Position numbers and translations under genes: made by a program. A stretch of DNA of 64,000 nucleotides from Saccharicrinis sp963665705 (GTDB lineage: Bacteria; Bacteroidota; Bacteroidia; Bacteroidales; Marinilabiliaceae), in NCBI GenBank assembly GCA_963665705.1, contig OY762448.1, positions 1,116,001 to 1,180,000 of the forward strand, in the 5' to 3' direction. Numbering within the stretch: the first letter of the stretch is position 1; every line of letters starts with the position of its first letter. Positions 15,890 through 25,036 of this stretch are shown here, piece by piece. The notes under the pieces are model-generated. The model had not been told where the DNA came from. It saw only the letters and a program-made list of their open reading frames with translations, and searched no databases.

Positions 15890-16717
15890 ATGTTAGATTT
15901 TATTATTGATGAAGGGAAATGCACTAAATGTGGATTATGTTCTCAGGATTGTCCTGTTTTAATTATTGATGGAAAAAAAGGAATTCCAGAGATAAAAGAA
16001 GGTAAAGAGGGGCAATGTTTAAAATGTCAACATTGTTTAGCAATTTGTCCAACTGGTGCGCTATCAATATTAGGTAAAAATCCAGCCTTTAGTGAGCCGG
16101 TAAAAGGTGCTCTTCCAACTTCTGATTCAATGCTAAAGTTATTTAAAACCAGACGTTCCATTAGAAGATTTAAAAAAGAGGAATTAAGTAAGGAGTTAAT
16201 TGTTACGTTACTACAAGGGGCTGCCAATGCACCAACAGGACATAATACAAATGGAGTGTTATTTTCAGTTATTGATAATAGAGTGGATATGAATTTGTTT
16301 AGAGATGCTGTATTTGAATCAATAAAAACTGCGTTTGAAAATAACCATAATCACCCTTATTTGCCCATGTTAAATGATTTCAGACGTTTATGGGTAAGTA
16401 AAAAGATTGATGTTATTTTACGAGATGCACCTCATGTACTGATTACGACCTCAGCTAAAAAAGGAGTTACACCTAAGGAGGATAGTTTGGTTGCATTAAG
16501 CTATTTTGAGTTGTTGGCAAATACTTTTGGTGTGGGAACCTTATGGAATGGCATGCTAAAATGGGTTATCAATGATATTGATTTAAACCTACGCGAAAGA
16601 TTAGGGATACCTGTTGATCATGAGATTGGAGATGTAATGGTATTTGGTTTACCTGCAATAAAGTATACAAGAGGAATTCAAACAGAAGGTTTAAACCTAA
16701 ATAAAATAAAGCTTTGA
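15890..16717 (+). CDS. Nitroreductase with N-terminal two-[4Fe-4S] ferredoxin domain
   Basis: 275 residues. Residues ~1-60 form a ferredoxin domain with two cysteine sets, CTKCGLCSQDCP and CLKCQHCLAICP, each able to hold a 4Fe-4S cluster. Residues ~80-275 are a nitroreductase fold beginning RRSIRRFKK, with NAPTGHNTNG at the flavin site. The fusion lets electrons pass from ferredoxin-level donors through the clusters to FMN and an unknown acceptor. Such fusions are typical of anaerobes and facultative anaerobes. The C-terminus (VMVFGLPAIKYTRGIQ) is complete. The stop lies within an inverted repeat shared with the convergent gene. Confidence 0.88.
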   Translation: MLDFIIDEGKCTKCGLCSQDCPVLIIDGKKGIPEIKEGKEGQCLKCQHCLAICPTGALSILGKNPAFSEPVKGALPTSDSMLKLFKTRRSIRRFKKEELSKELIVTLLQGAANAPTGHNTNGVLFSVIDNRVDMNLFRDAVFESIKTAFENNHNHPYLPMLNDFRRLWVSKKIDVILRDAPHVLITTSAKKGVTPKEDSLVALSYFELLANTFGVGTLWNGMLKWVINDIDLNLRERLGIPVDHEIGDVMVFGLPAIKYTRGIQTEGLNLNKIKL

Positions 16718-16736
16718 TGATTATATCAAAGCTTTA
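16707..16736. terminator. Possible bidirectional terminator hairpin between convergent genes
   Basis: A 12-bp inverted repeat (16707-16718 and 16725-16736, 6-nt loop) spans both stop codons. T-rich sequence after it is weak on both sides, so it is a poor canonical terminator. Confidence 0.45.
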
Positions 16737-17927
16737 CTTCTTTACCTTTGTATATCTATATCCCATTAGTAATACATCATCAACCTGTTCGTTGTATCCC
16801 ATCCATTGATTGAAAAAATTAAGCAAGTTTTTCTTTTGATCCGGCATCTTTTGTTTGTGAAACTTTATTAGCATCTCTTTAAAAAGACTATGCATCATTT
16901 TTCTACTCTGCTCTCCACCAAATTGATCTGCAAAGCCATCTGAAAATAGATAAATGCAATCATCTGGTTGTAAATTAATGTTGTGGCAAGTAAATGGTGT
17001 TTGTCGGGGGTAGGCTCCAACTGGCATTCTATTGCCTTTAATTTCAATGAGTTCTTTATTTCTGATTAGATATATAGGCAGGTTAGCACCTGCAAATTTC
17101 ATCGTGTCGTTTTTTTTATCAATCATTACTACAGATGCATCTAAACCATCTGATATTTCATCTGATCCAGGACTGTAAAAAGTTGATATAATTGTTTTAC
17201 GCAGTTTATTTAAGATTTGAGCCGGAGAATGAATTTTTTCAATGGCAATAATTTCTTTAATAAATGCCATACTCATCATACTCATAAGCGCTCCAGGAAC
17301 TCCGTGTCCAGTGCAATCTGCAGCTACCAGTAAAAGGTTTCCATCTATTTCATTAACAAGATAAAAATCACCACTAACAATATCTCTGGGTTTGTAAAAA
17401 ACAAAATAATCATCCAAAAGTTTATCTAAATAACTTTTATGAGGGAGTGTTGCATTTTGGATACGTTGTGCATAGTACATACTATCTGTAATCGTATCAT
17501 AAATATCTTCAATAGACTTTAAATATCGGGCATTATCTTCAAGTGATTTTTTATATTTAAGCTGAGTGGAAACTCGAACTTTAAGTTCATCGATATTAAA
17601 TGGTTTTGTAATAAAATCAACGCCTCCAACACCAAAACCTTTAACAAGACTTTGAGGATCCGTTTCTCCAGTAATAAAGATAACTGGTATGTCACTCGTT
17701 TCAGAATTGGTTTTTAGTAATGAACACACATCATAGCCATCCATGCCTTCCATAATTATGTCCAACAAAACCAAATCAGGTTTAGCATCTCCTTGTGCTA
17801 ATGTTAAAGCTTCTTCTCCAGAACTAGCCGTAAGACAATTATATTCAGTCAAACAATCTGAAAGAATTAAGATGTTTGTAGGAGAATCATCTACAATTAG
17901 TATTTTTTGGGGTTCTGGAGTAAACAT
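16734..17927 (-). CDS. Response regulator with SpoIIE/RsbU-type PP2C phosphatase output
   Basis: 397 residues. An N-terminal receiver domain (1-125) has the acidic pair D13-D14, phospho-acceptor D56 in LVLLDII and K108 in ITKPF. A short helical linker (about 125-160, MYYAQRIQNATLP) leads to a SpoIIE-family serine phosphatase with metal ligands at D187 in SGDFYLV and D204 in AADCTGHGVPGA, then FSDGFADQFGG. Such proteins dephosphorylate an anti-sigma-antagonist or similar target when phosphorylated. No partner kinase, STAS-domain antagonist or anti-sigma factor is adjacent, so it is an orphan here. It is convergent with the ferredoxin-nitroreductase gene. Confidence 0.9.
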   Translation of the reverse strand: MFTPEPQKILIVDDSPTNILILSDCLTEYNCLTASSGEEALTLAQGDAKPDLVLLDIIMEGMDGYDVCSLLKTNSETSDIPVIFITGETDPQSLVKGFGVGGVDFITKPFNIDELKVRVSTQLKYKKSLEDNARYLKSIEDIYDTITDSMYYAQRIQNATLPHKSYLDKLLDDYFVFYKPRDIVSGDFYLVNEIDGNLLLVAADCTGHGVPGALMSMMSMAFIKEIIAIEKIHSPAQILNKLRKTIISTFYSPGSDEISDGLDASVVMIDKKNDTMKFAGANLPIYLIRNKELIEIKGNRMPVGAYPRQTPFTCHNINLQPDDCIYLFSDGFADQFGGEQSRKMMHSLFKEMLIKFHKQKMPDQKKNLLNFFNQWMGYNEQVDDVLLMGYRYTKVKK

Positions 17928-18246
17928 ACAATGTTATATTTCCATCATAAGTTACGTAATAATAATAGTAGAAGTAAAATAAATGATTGATAATTTGATT
18001 AAAAACTTATTGGTGAATGGATGTTTGCGTTGTATTTAACCTCTATAGTGCTTATAGAATCTAATTATTTAGTATAATATCATTTTTAATATCTAAATAT
18101 TGAATTATGTGCACTTCTATAGAAACTTAGGTGATAATATTTTACTAATTTTGTGCACATTTTTAAGGTGAATAATTATTTTATCAATTGAAGATATTTA
18201 ATAATTTGCCATTTTATGGAATTTTGAATTAGTAAAAGATAATACA
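17928..18246. other. Gene-free stretch, 319 bases, with the mutS2 promoter
   Basis: Divergent spacer between the REC-SpoIIE gene and mutS2. TAATTTTG followed by TGCAC (18146-18153) matches TAnnTTTG and is about 95 bases before the mutS2 start. GTGCAC occurs both at 18110-18115 and at 18153-18158, the second directly after the -7 box. No other structure or small gene was seen. Confidence 0.55.
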
Positions 18247-20787
18247 TTGATATATCCAGAGTTTTTTGAAGATAAGATCCGGTTTACAAAGGTAAGAGAG
18301 TTAGTGAAAGAGCAGTGTTTGAGTTCTTTAGGTAAGGAGCGTGTAGATGAGATGCGTTATGTTACTTTGCATGATGTAATATCGAGATGGGTGAATCAAA
18401 CTAATGAGTTTAAAAAGATATGTGTTGAAGAGTCTTCTTTTCCAACAAGTTATTTTATTGATGTCAGAGGCCCTTTGCAGCGAATTAGGGTAGAAGGATT
18501 GTTTTTAGAAGAGCGAGAGTTATTTGATTTACGTAGATCGTTAACTTCTGTTAAGGATATTGTTCGTTTTTTTAAAAATAAGGAAGAGTCAAATACTTAT
18601 CCTTACTTAAGAGAGATTGCTTCTAAAGTAATGGTTTATCCCTATATTTTCGAGCGTATAGATGGGATATTAAATAAGTTTGGAAAAATAAAAGATAATG
18701 CCTCTCCTGAATTAGCAAGAATCAGGAGTGAGATTGTTAAAAAGCAATCGAGTGTCTCTCGAAGAATGGCATCAATTCTGAATCAGGCCCGAAAAGATGG
18801 TTTAGTTGATTCAGATGTTAATGTGGCTATTAGAGATGGTAGAGCAGTAATTCCGGTTCCTGCAGGTAATAAGAGAAAACTTAATGGTATTATTCATGAT
18901 GAATCATCCACTGGAAAAACATCATTCATTGAACCTACAGAAATAGTTGAAGTAAATAATGAAATTAGGGAATTGGAATATGCAGAAAGACGTGAGATCA
19001 ATAGAATTCTACTTGCATTTTCAGATAGTATCCGTCCTTATATTGATGATCTGGTATTTTCCTATGAGTTTTTAGGAATTATTGATTTTATCAGGGCAAA
19101 AGCCAAGTTTGCTTTGAAAATAAATGCTTGTTTACCTAAAATGGTGAATCATCCCGAAGTAAATTGGGAAGAAGCTACGCATCCACTGTTGTATTTACAA
19201 AATTCTGCCGAAGGTAAAGAAGTGGTACCCTTGGATATTCAGTTAAATAAAGAACAGCGAATTGTATTGATTTCTGGTCCAAATGCCGGTGGTAAATCTG
19301 TTTGTTTACAAACTGTGGGGCTTTTACAGTATATGTTCCAATGTGGTATGTTGGTTCCTATGGATTCAAGAAGTACAATGGGGGTTTATAAACATATATT
19401 TATTGATATTGGTGATCAACAATCCATTGAAAATGATTTGAGTACCTATAGCTCTCATCTATTAAATATGAAGTATTTCCTTAAAAATGGAACTCCGGAG
19501 ACTTTAATTTTAATTGATGAATTTGGAACGGGTACAGAGCCTGCATTAGGTGGCGCTATTGCTGAATCCGTTTTAAAAGAATTTAATAAGCAAGGTTTGA
19601 ATGGTGTGATAACTACTCACTATACAAATTTAAAACACTATGCCAGTGGTGTTGATGGTATTGAAAATGGAGCCATGCAGTTTGATACGCATCAAATTAA
19701 GCCATTGTTTAAATTGTTAATCGGTCAGCCGGGTAGTTCTTTTGCCTTTGAAATTGCCCGAAAAATTGGACTTCCGGAGGATTTGTTAGATGAAGCAAAA
19801 AATCAGATAGGAGAGGAACATATTAATTTTGATAAGCACTTGCGAGAGATTGCCCGCGATAAAAGATATTGGGAAAAGAAAAGAGATAATATCAGAAGAA
19901 AAGACAAACAGCTTGAAGATGTTTATGATAAATATTTAGAACAATTAGAAAGAAGTAAGAAAGAAAGAGATAAGATTATTGATTCAGCCAGAAAGGAGGC
20001 AGAGGAATTAATGTCTACTGCAAATAAAAAGATTGAGCGCACCATACGTGAAATTAAAGAGAGTCAGGCAGAAAAGGAGCGAACAAAACAAGCCAGAGAA
20101 TCGTTAACGAAGTTTAAGGATCGTTTGGAGCATCAGGATGATAAACAAAAGAAAAAGATAGAGCGAGAGATTGAAAGAATAAAAAATCGTCAAAAGAAAA
20201 AGGGTGAGAAGGCTGATGAGCAGGAGGAAGAATTAGTTGATGGAAATAAATCTACTCAATCAGAAAAGTCAAAACCAGTAAAGCTATCCAAAGCAATTAA
20301 GGATGATGGAATAATAAGAAAAGGAGATAAGGTTAGATTGGAAGGACAGGCATTACCTGGTGAGGTGATGGAAGTGAATGGAAAAAATGCTTTAGTTGCA
20401 TTTGGACATTTAATGACTAATGTTAAAGTTTCTCGATTAGAGAAGGTTAGTAATAAGCAGGTTAAGCAAGCGTTAAGAAATTTGAATCAACCCAGCCTAG
20501 GTGCAACTTTAGCAGATAAAGTGCGTAAAAAGAAACTTGTTTTTAAACCAGATATTGATGTTAGAGGTCAGCGGGCAGAGGAGGCAATACATATTGTTAC
20601 AAATTACATTGACGATGCTGTAATGTGTGAGGTTGAAACTGTAAAAATACTGCATGGTAAAGGAAATGGTATCTTAAGAAAGATGTTAAGAGAAATGTTA
20701 AATACCATGCCTCATGTAAAAAGTTATAGAGACGAGCATATACAGCATGGAGGTAGTGGAATTACTATTGTTGAGATTGATATTTAA
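18247..20787 (+). CDS. mutS2: Endonuclease MutS2 (TTG start)
   Basis: 846 residues. The start is TTG: stop codons close the frame just upstream, the next Met is at residue 36, and the N-terminus MIYPEFFEDKIRF is what the family begins with. The core domain and coiled-coil lever lead to an ATPase with Walker A GPNAGGKS (344-351) and LIDEFGTGTEP, followed by a long charged coiled coil (about 520-660) containing many Lys/Glu. It ends in a Smr nuclease domain with DVRGQRAEEAI and LHGKGNGILRKML. MutS2 lacks the mismatch-recognition domain; family members act on branched DNA and recombination intermediates or on collided ribosomes. The gene is single, with the metal transporter gene 81 bases behind it. 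Confidence 0.95.
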   Translation: MIYPEFFEDKIRFTKVRELVKEQCLSSLGKERVDEMRYVTLHDVISRWVNQTNEFKKICVEESSFPTSYFIDVRGPLQRIRVEGLFLEERELFDLRRSLTSVKDIVRFFKNKEESNTYPYLREIASKVMVYPYIFERIDGILNKFGKIKDNASPELARIRSEIVKKQSSVSRRMASILNQARKDGLVDSDVNVAIRDGRAVIPVPAGNKRKLNGIIHDESSTGKTSFIEPTEIVEVNNEIRELEYAERREINRILLAFSDSIRPYIDDLVFSYEFLGIIDFIRAKAKFALKINACLPKMVNHPEVNWEEATHPLLYLQNSAEGKEVVPLDIQLNKEQRIVLISGPNAGGKSVCLQTVGLLQYMFQCGMLVPMDSRSTMGVYKHIFIDIGDQQSIENDLSTYSSHLLNMKYFLKNGTPETLILIDEFGTGTEPALGGAIAESVLKEFNKQGLNGVITTHYTNLKHYASGVDGIENGAMQFDTHQIKPLFKLLIGQPGSSFAFEIARKIGLPEDLLDEAKNQIGEEHINFDKHLREIARDKRYWEKKRDNIRRKDKQLEDVYDKYLEQLERSKKERDKIIDSARKEAEELMSTANKKIERTIREIKESQAEKERTKQARESLTKFKDRLEHQDDKQKKKIEREIERIKNRQKKKGEKADEQEEELVDGNKSTQSEKSKPVKLSKAIKDDGIIRKGDKVRLEGQALPGEVMEVNGKNALVAFGHLMTNVKVSRLEKVSNKQVKQALRNLNQPSLGATLADKVRKKKLVFKPDIDVRGQRAEEAIHIVTNYIDDAVMCEVETVKILHGKGNGILRKMLREMLNTMPHVKSYRDEHIQHGGSGITIVEIDI

Positions 20788-20868
20788 AAATAATATTGGT
20801 TTTTATTCTTAATGTAGTGGAAAAGAGATATTTTTAAATCTAGATAATTAAAATAATAGAAGTTATTA

Positions 20869-21576
20869 ATGATGAGTGAAGTGCAAGTACTTATGATAAC
20901 AGCCGCTGGAGCTGGTTTTGTGCATACGGTTTTGGGTCCTGATCATTATTTACCTTTTATTTTAATAGGAAAGGCAAAAAATTGGAATATTTCTAAAGTA
21001 TTGCTATTAACTCTGGTTTGTGGAATAGGACATATATTGGGTTCTTTGGCCTTAGGTATTGTTGGTGTATTTATGGGGATAGGAATTGATAAACTTGAGT
21101 TTATTGAGTCTATTCGAGGAAGTTTAGCGGCATGGGCATTAATTGCATTTGGATTAGTGTATGCTATTTGGGGGTTAAGAAAAGCTGTTAAAAATAAGAC
21201 ACACTCACATGTTCATATGCACAATGATGGTACTTTGCATCACCATAATCATTTAAAATCCCATAAACATATTCAAGAATCTAGTGATTCTAAAAATATA
21301 ACACCGTGGGTTTTATTTATCATTTTTGTACTTGGGCCATGCGAAGTGTTAATACCCTTACTGATGTATCCAGCAGCTCAGTATAGTTTGTCAGGAGTAA
21401 TTCAGGTAACACTTGTTTTTGGTATTACAACAATTTTAACAATGATGAGTGTTGTTTTAGTTTCAAGTTATGGGATAAAATTTATTCCAACAAAAAAAAT
21501 AGGTTTATATACACATTTTATAGCTGGGGTAATGGTTTTTATGTCGGGTGTTGCAATACAATTGTTGGGAATATAA
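20869..21576 (+). CDS. NicO/UreH-like membrane protein, probable metal transporter
   Basis: 235 residues with about six membrane segments. The first helix carries HTVLGPDHYLPF, the His/Asp metal-binding motif of the NicO/UreH-like family. A cytosolic or periplasmic loop (about 105-140) is packed with histidines (THSHVHMHND, LHHHNHLKSHKH), as in nickel/cobalt exporters of the RcnA type. A second conserved segment is LGPCEVLIPLLMYPAA. The family moves Ni, Co or related divalent metals; which metal and direction cannot be read here. ATG at 20869 is immediately followed by another ATG at 20872, so either may be the start. No metal-dependent enzyme gene is next to it. Confidence 0.75.
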   Translation: MMSEVQVLMITAAGAGFVHTVLGPDHYLPFILIGKAKNWNISKVLLLTLVCGIGHILGSLALGIVGVFMGIGIDKLEFIESIRGSLAAWALIAFGLVYAIWGLRKAVKNKTHSHVHMHNDGTLHHHNHLKSHKHIQESSDSKNITPWVLFIIFVLGPCEVLIPLLMYPAAQYSLSGVIQVTLVFGITTILTMMSVVLVSSYGIKFIPTKKIGLYTHFIAGVMVFMSGVAIQLLGI

Positions 21577-21628
21577 AAACAATATAAAAATAAAGAAAAT
21601 AGATTTAAAGGTTAGATTTTAAATATAT

Positions 21629-24600
21629 ATGGAGGGAGCAAACAGTGTGCTAAAATACGTCTTTTTTATTTTCTTATTTGGATTTTATTCCATGAGTTTA
21701 TGGTGTCAATCTCCTTATGGAAGTTTTGAAGATTATGGACGTTATAACGGAGTCTATCATACTGGAATAAATACATTGTTTGAAGATAGCAGGGGCTTTT
21801 TTTGGATTGGTTCATCTGATGGATTGATGCGTTCAGATGGAGTTTTCTTTGATACATTTAGTAAAGAAAATACATTCTCAAGTTCTCTTACTGATAATAC
21901 AATTAAATGTATTGAGGAAGATGTAAGAAATAAAGTAATTTGGGTTGGTACTTCAATAGGAGGTATTAACAGGTTTGATATTACAAAAAAAGACAGTGTT
22001 AACTTTTATATAGAACCAGACTCATCAAATACACGAGGGTTTGTTTCTGTAAATGCAATTTGTCAAATAGATTCTACAAAGTTTTTAGTGGGTACACAAT
22101 CACAAGGTGCTTATTTCTTTTATCCCAAAAATGGTGTTTTTATCAAGCTGCAAAGTGTATTTCAAAGAGATATTGATTTCCCAAAAACAATTTATAGAAT
22201 AGTTAAAGCTAAAAATTATATTTGGATTTGTACATCAAAGGGGATACTTCAGTTTAGTTTAGGCGGAGAGTTTCTTTCATCATATTTTTTTAATGGAAAA
22301 GATTTTTCAATATTTCCTTCAGGTAATGATCTAAGTATTCCACAAGTTATAGAAGTAAGTGATAATACAATAGATTTTATCTCAAATGATTTCTTAGGCT
22401 CCTTTAATTGGAAAGAAAATAAAGTAAAAATAATTTACGAAACAGAGAGCTCAATAAAGCTTAATTGTGTGGAAAAAGATCCAAAAGGATATTGGTTAGG
22501 TACACTAAATCAAGGGTTGTTGTATCTGGATTTATCTAGTTATAGCATAAATCACTATAGAAAGAATAATGAAGGGAATTCTGTTCCAAATGATATGATA
22601 ACTGATTTGAAGATTTGTCAGGATAGTACTGTTTTATGGATAGCAACAAAGGATGGATTAGGAAAATACGATTATCATAAATCAAAATTTCTACAATTCA
22701 ATATTGAAAAACTAACTAATAATGAGCTTAATTCAGTATTTGCATTGGCAAAAGATTCCTATGGGAATAATTGGGCCAGAGGTCCACAGGGATTATTCAG
22801 AAAAGAAAAAGTGGCTTCAAAGTTTAGTAAAGTAGAGGTTATTGGAGACAGGCATGTTTTTAGAATTTTTGAGGATGATTCTTCTCGCTTATGGATGCCT
22901 TCGGATAAAGGATTAATAAGTTATGATTTGAAGAATAAAGAGTTTGGTTTTATTGAGTTTGAGTATTATGATTTTGATACTGGAGACTTGAATTTTATAA
23001 CTACCTATGAATATAATGATAGAGATAGTAGCTTGTGGCTCATGAGTAAAGTCGGGTTGATAAAGTTTAATGTTAATACTTCAGATTATGATTTTTTTCC
23101 ACTAGATAGCACTCATGGATTATCAAATTATCGGTTTACAGCTCTTAAACTTACAAAGGATAAAAATTATTTTTGGATTGGAAGTAGAAGAGGTGAGTTA
23201 ATTAAATTTGATATTAAAAATAAAGTATATAAAAAATATAATGTAAAAGAAACACAGGATAATAAGTACAAGCCTTGTATTATCTTAGATTTAGCAGTCG
23301 ATTCAGTAGGGAAAGTCTGGATGGCAACATTTGGCGGAGGATTATTAATTTTTGATGAATCTAATACTCAGGTTAACAGAAAAATGGCCAGGGATGTTTT
23401 TGAAAGTTATGTTTATGCTATAATTGATGATGAGAATGGAAATTATTGGATAAGCACAAATTACGGAATTGTAAAGGTTAACAAAAAAGATAATAGCACT
23501 AAACTATTTTCTAAAGCAGACGGAACTTTTTGCTCTGAATTTAATGAAGGATCATGTTATAGAACTAAAGATGGTAATATTTTATTTGGGGGAATAAATG
23601 GTTTTATAGAATTTAATCCTAAGAATATTTATAAAAATGTTTATGTTCCCAAAATATATTTTAGTTCTTTTTCAGAAAACTATAGTTCTACAGTTTATGC
23701 TGATGAAATTTTAGATGATGTAAGGTATGATGTTGATTCTGTAATTACTGTGCAAGGAGACTCTGAGCTTAAAATTTATGCAGCTGTAATTAACTTTTCT
23801 TTAAGCAACGATAATAAGATTAAATGGAAGTTGGAGGATTATGATGAGGAATGGAAAGAAGGGTATTCGTTTGAAACCATCATTTATTCAAACTTAAAAA
23901 GAGGAAGTTATATTCTACGCTTAAAAGGGATAAATAATGATGGTTTAGAAAGTGAAGATGAAGCTGTGTTAAGAATAAATGTACACTCAAAGTTGATTGA
24001 TACAGTTGTTTTTAAACTACTTTTAGTGTTACTCATTGTATCATTAATATTACTCTTGATAAGAGTTAGGGCATTATGGCAAAAGAGTCAAAAGGCATTG
24101 CTTATTGAAAGGGTTAATGAAAAAACAGAGGCATTAACCAAAGCAAATCAAGAGCTTGAAAGTTCAAAAGAAAAGATAGTTAATCAAAAAACAGAATTAG
24201 AAATTCATCGTAATTATCTTGAGGAAATTGTTGAATTAAGAACTGCTGATTTAGAGCAGGCTAAAGTAAAAGCTGAAGAATCAGATAAGTTAAAAACCTC
24301 ATTTTTGGCAAACTTATCTCATGAAATTAGAACTCCAATGAATGCTATCATTGGGTTTTCAAATTTATTAATGACAGGAGAGTTTGATGAGGAACAGCAG
24401 AAACACTTTTTAAATGTGATTAATCAAAGTAGTGAATCGCTTTTAGCTTTGATTAATGATATTATTGATATTTCCAGAATTGAAACAGGGAATATTGAAT
24501 TAGTAAAGCAAGAAACAAATATTCCTGATTTAATTCAGGAAGTGTCAGACGAATTAGTATTTGAGAAAAAGAGTGAAGAAGTTAAGTTTGTTCAGTCCTA

Positions 24601-25036
24601 TAATCTTTCAGATGCAGATTTAGAATTGTATATTGACCGGTATCGATTAAAACAAATTATCTCTAATTTGTTAAGGAATGCCTTTAAATTTACCGCAAAT
24701 GGTTATGTAAAGATTACGGTTCAGTCTACTGATAGTGAGCAGTTGTTGAAAACCGGGTTTTCACTTAAAGAAGATAAAGAAACCAATTTTAATCCTATAT
24801 TATTCATTATTGAAGATACTGGTATTGGGATTAAAGAAGAGGATCATAAATTAATTTTTATGCCGTTTCAAAAAGCTCAGGATAAGAAAAAGCTATATGA
24901 TGGTATGGGATTAGGATTAAGTATTGTTCGAAACCTAATTGATTTATTTGAAGGTGATATTATAGTTAAATCAGAATATAAAAAAGGAACCGTTTTCTGT
25001 TTTTATATAAATAAAAATAAACACCAATTTAACTAA
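21629..25036 (+). CDS. Two-component beta-propeller (Reg_prop) sensor histidine kinase
   Basis: 1135 residues. A signal peptide or first membrane segment (VLKYVFFIFLFGFYSMSLW) is followed by a large periplasmic sensor. The sensor has repeated propeller units ending in FFWIGSSDG, VIWVGTS, FWIGSRRG and NYWISTNYG, then a Y_Y_Y domain (about 690-785). A membrane helix lies at about 791-815, then a coiled coil, a HisKA domain with H898 in LSHEIRTPM, and an HATPase domain (N box near 1006, DTGIGI near 1062, GMGLGLSIV). There is no receiver or AraC output domain, unlike the hybrid sensors of gut Bacteroides, so it must signal through a separate regulator. The GTG at 21647 has a strong GGAGGGAG upstream and may be the true start. 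The stop overlaps the convergent transporter gene by 8 bases. Confidence 0.9.
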   Translation: MEGANSVLKYVFFIFLFGFYSMSLWCQSPYGSFEDYGRYNGVYHTGINTLFEDSRGFFWIGSSDGLMRSDGVFFDTFSKENTFSSSLTDNTIKCIEEDVRNKVIWVGTSIGGINRFDITKKDSVNFYIEPDSSNTRGFVSVNAICQIDSTKFLVGTQSQGAYFFYPKNGVFIKLQSVFQRDIDFPKTIYRIVKAKNYIWICTSKGILQFSLGGEFLSSYFFNGKDFSIFPSGNDLSIPQVIEVSDNTIDFISNDFLGSFNWKENKVKIIYETESSIKLNCVEKDPKGYWLGTLNQGLLYLDLSSYSINHYRKNNEGNSVPNDMITDLKICQDSTVLWIATKDGLGKYDYHKSKFLQFNIEKLTNNELNSVFALAKDSYGNNWARGPQGLFRKEKVASKFSKVEVIGDRHVFRIFEDDSSRLWMPSDKGLISYDLKNKEFGFIEFEYYDFDTGDLNFITTYEYNDRDSSLWLMSKVGLIKFNVNTSDYDFFPLDSTHGLSNYRFTALKLTKDKNYFWIGSRRGELIKFDIKNKVYKKYNVKETQDNKYKPCIILDLAVDSVGKVWMATFGGGLLIFDESNTQVNRKMARDVFESYVYAIIDDENGNYWISTNYGIVKVNKKDNSTKLFSKADGTFCSEFNEGSCYRTKDGNILFGGINGFIEFNPKNIYKNVYVPKIYFSSFSENYSSTVYADEILDDVRYDVDSVITVQGDSELKIYAAVINFSLSNDNKIKWKLEDYDEEWKEGYSFETIIYSNLKRGSYILRLKGINNDGLESEDEAVLRINVHSKLIDTVVFKLLLVLLIVSLILLLIRVRALWQKSQKALLIERVNEKTEALTKANQELESSKEKIVNQKTELEIHRNYLEEIVELRTADLEQAKVKAEESDKLKTSFLANLSHEIRTPMNAIIGFSNLLMTGEFDEEQQKHFLNVINQSSESLLALINDIIDISRIETGNIELVKQETNIPDLIQEVSDELVFEKKSEEVKFVQSYNLSDADLELYIDRYRLKQIISNLLRNAFKFTANGYVKITVQSTDSEQLLKTGFSLKEDKETNFNPILFIIEDTGIGIKEEDHKLIFMPFQKAQDKKKLYDGMGLGLSIVRNLIDLFEGDIIVKSEYKKGTVFCFYINKNKHQFN

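Noticed and set aside
16707..16736. Strong bidirectional terminator
   Set aside because: The stem is good, but neither side has a proper U tract, so it is listed only as a possible terminator.
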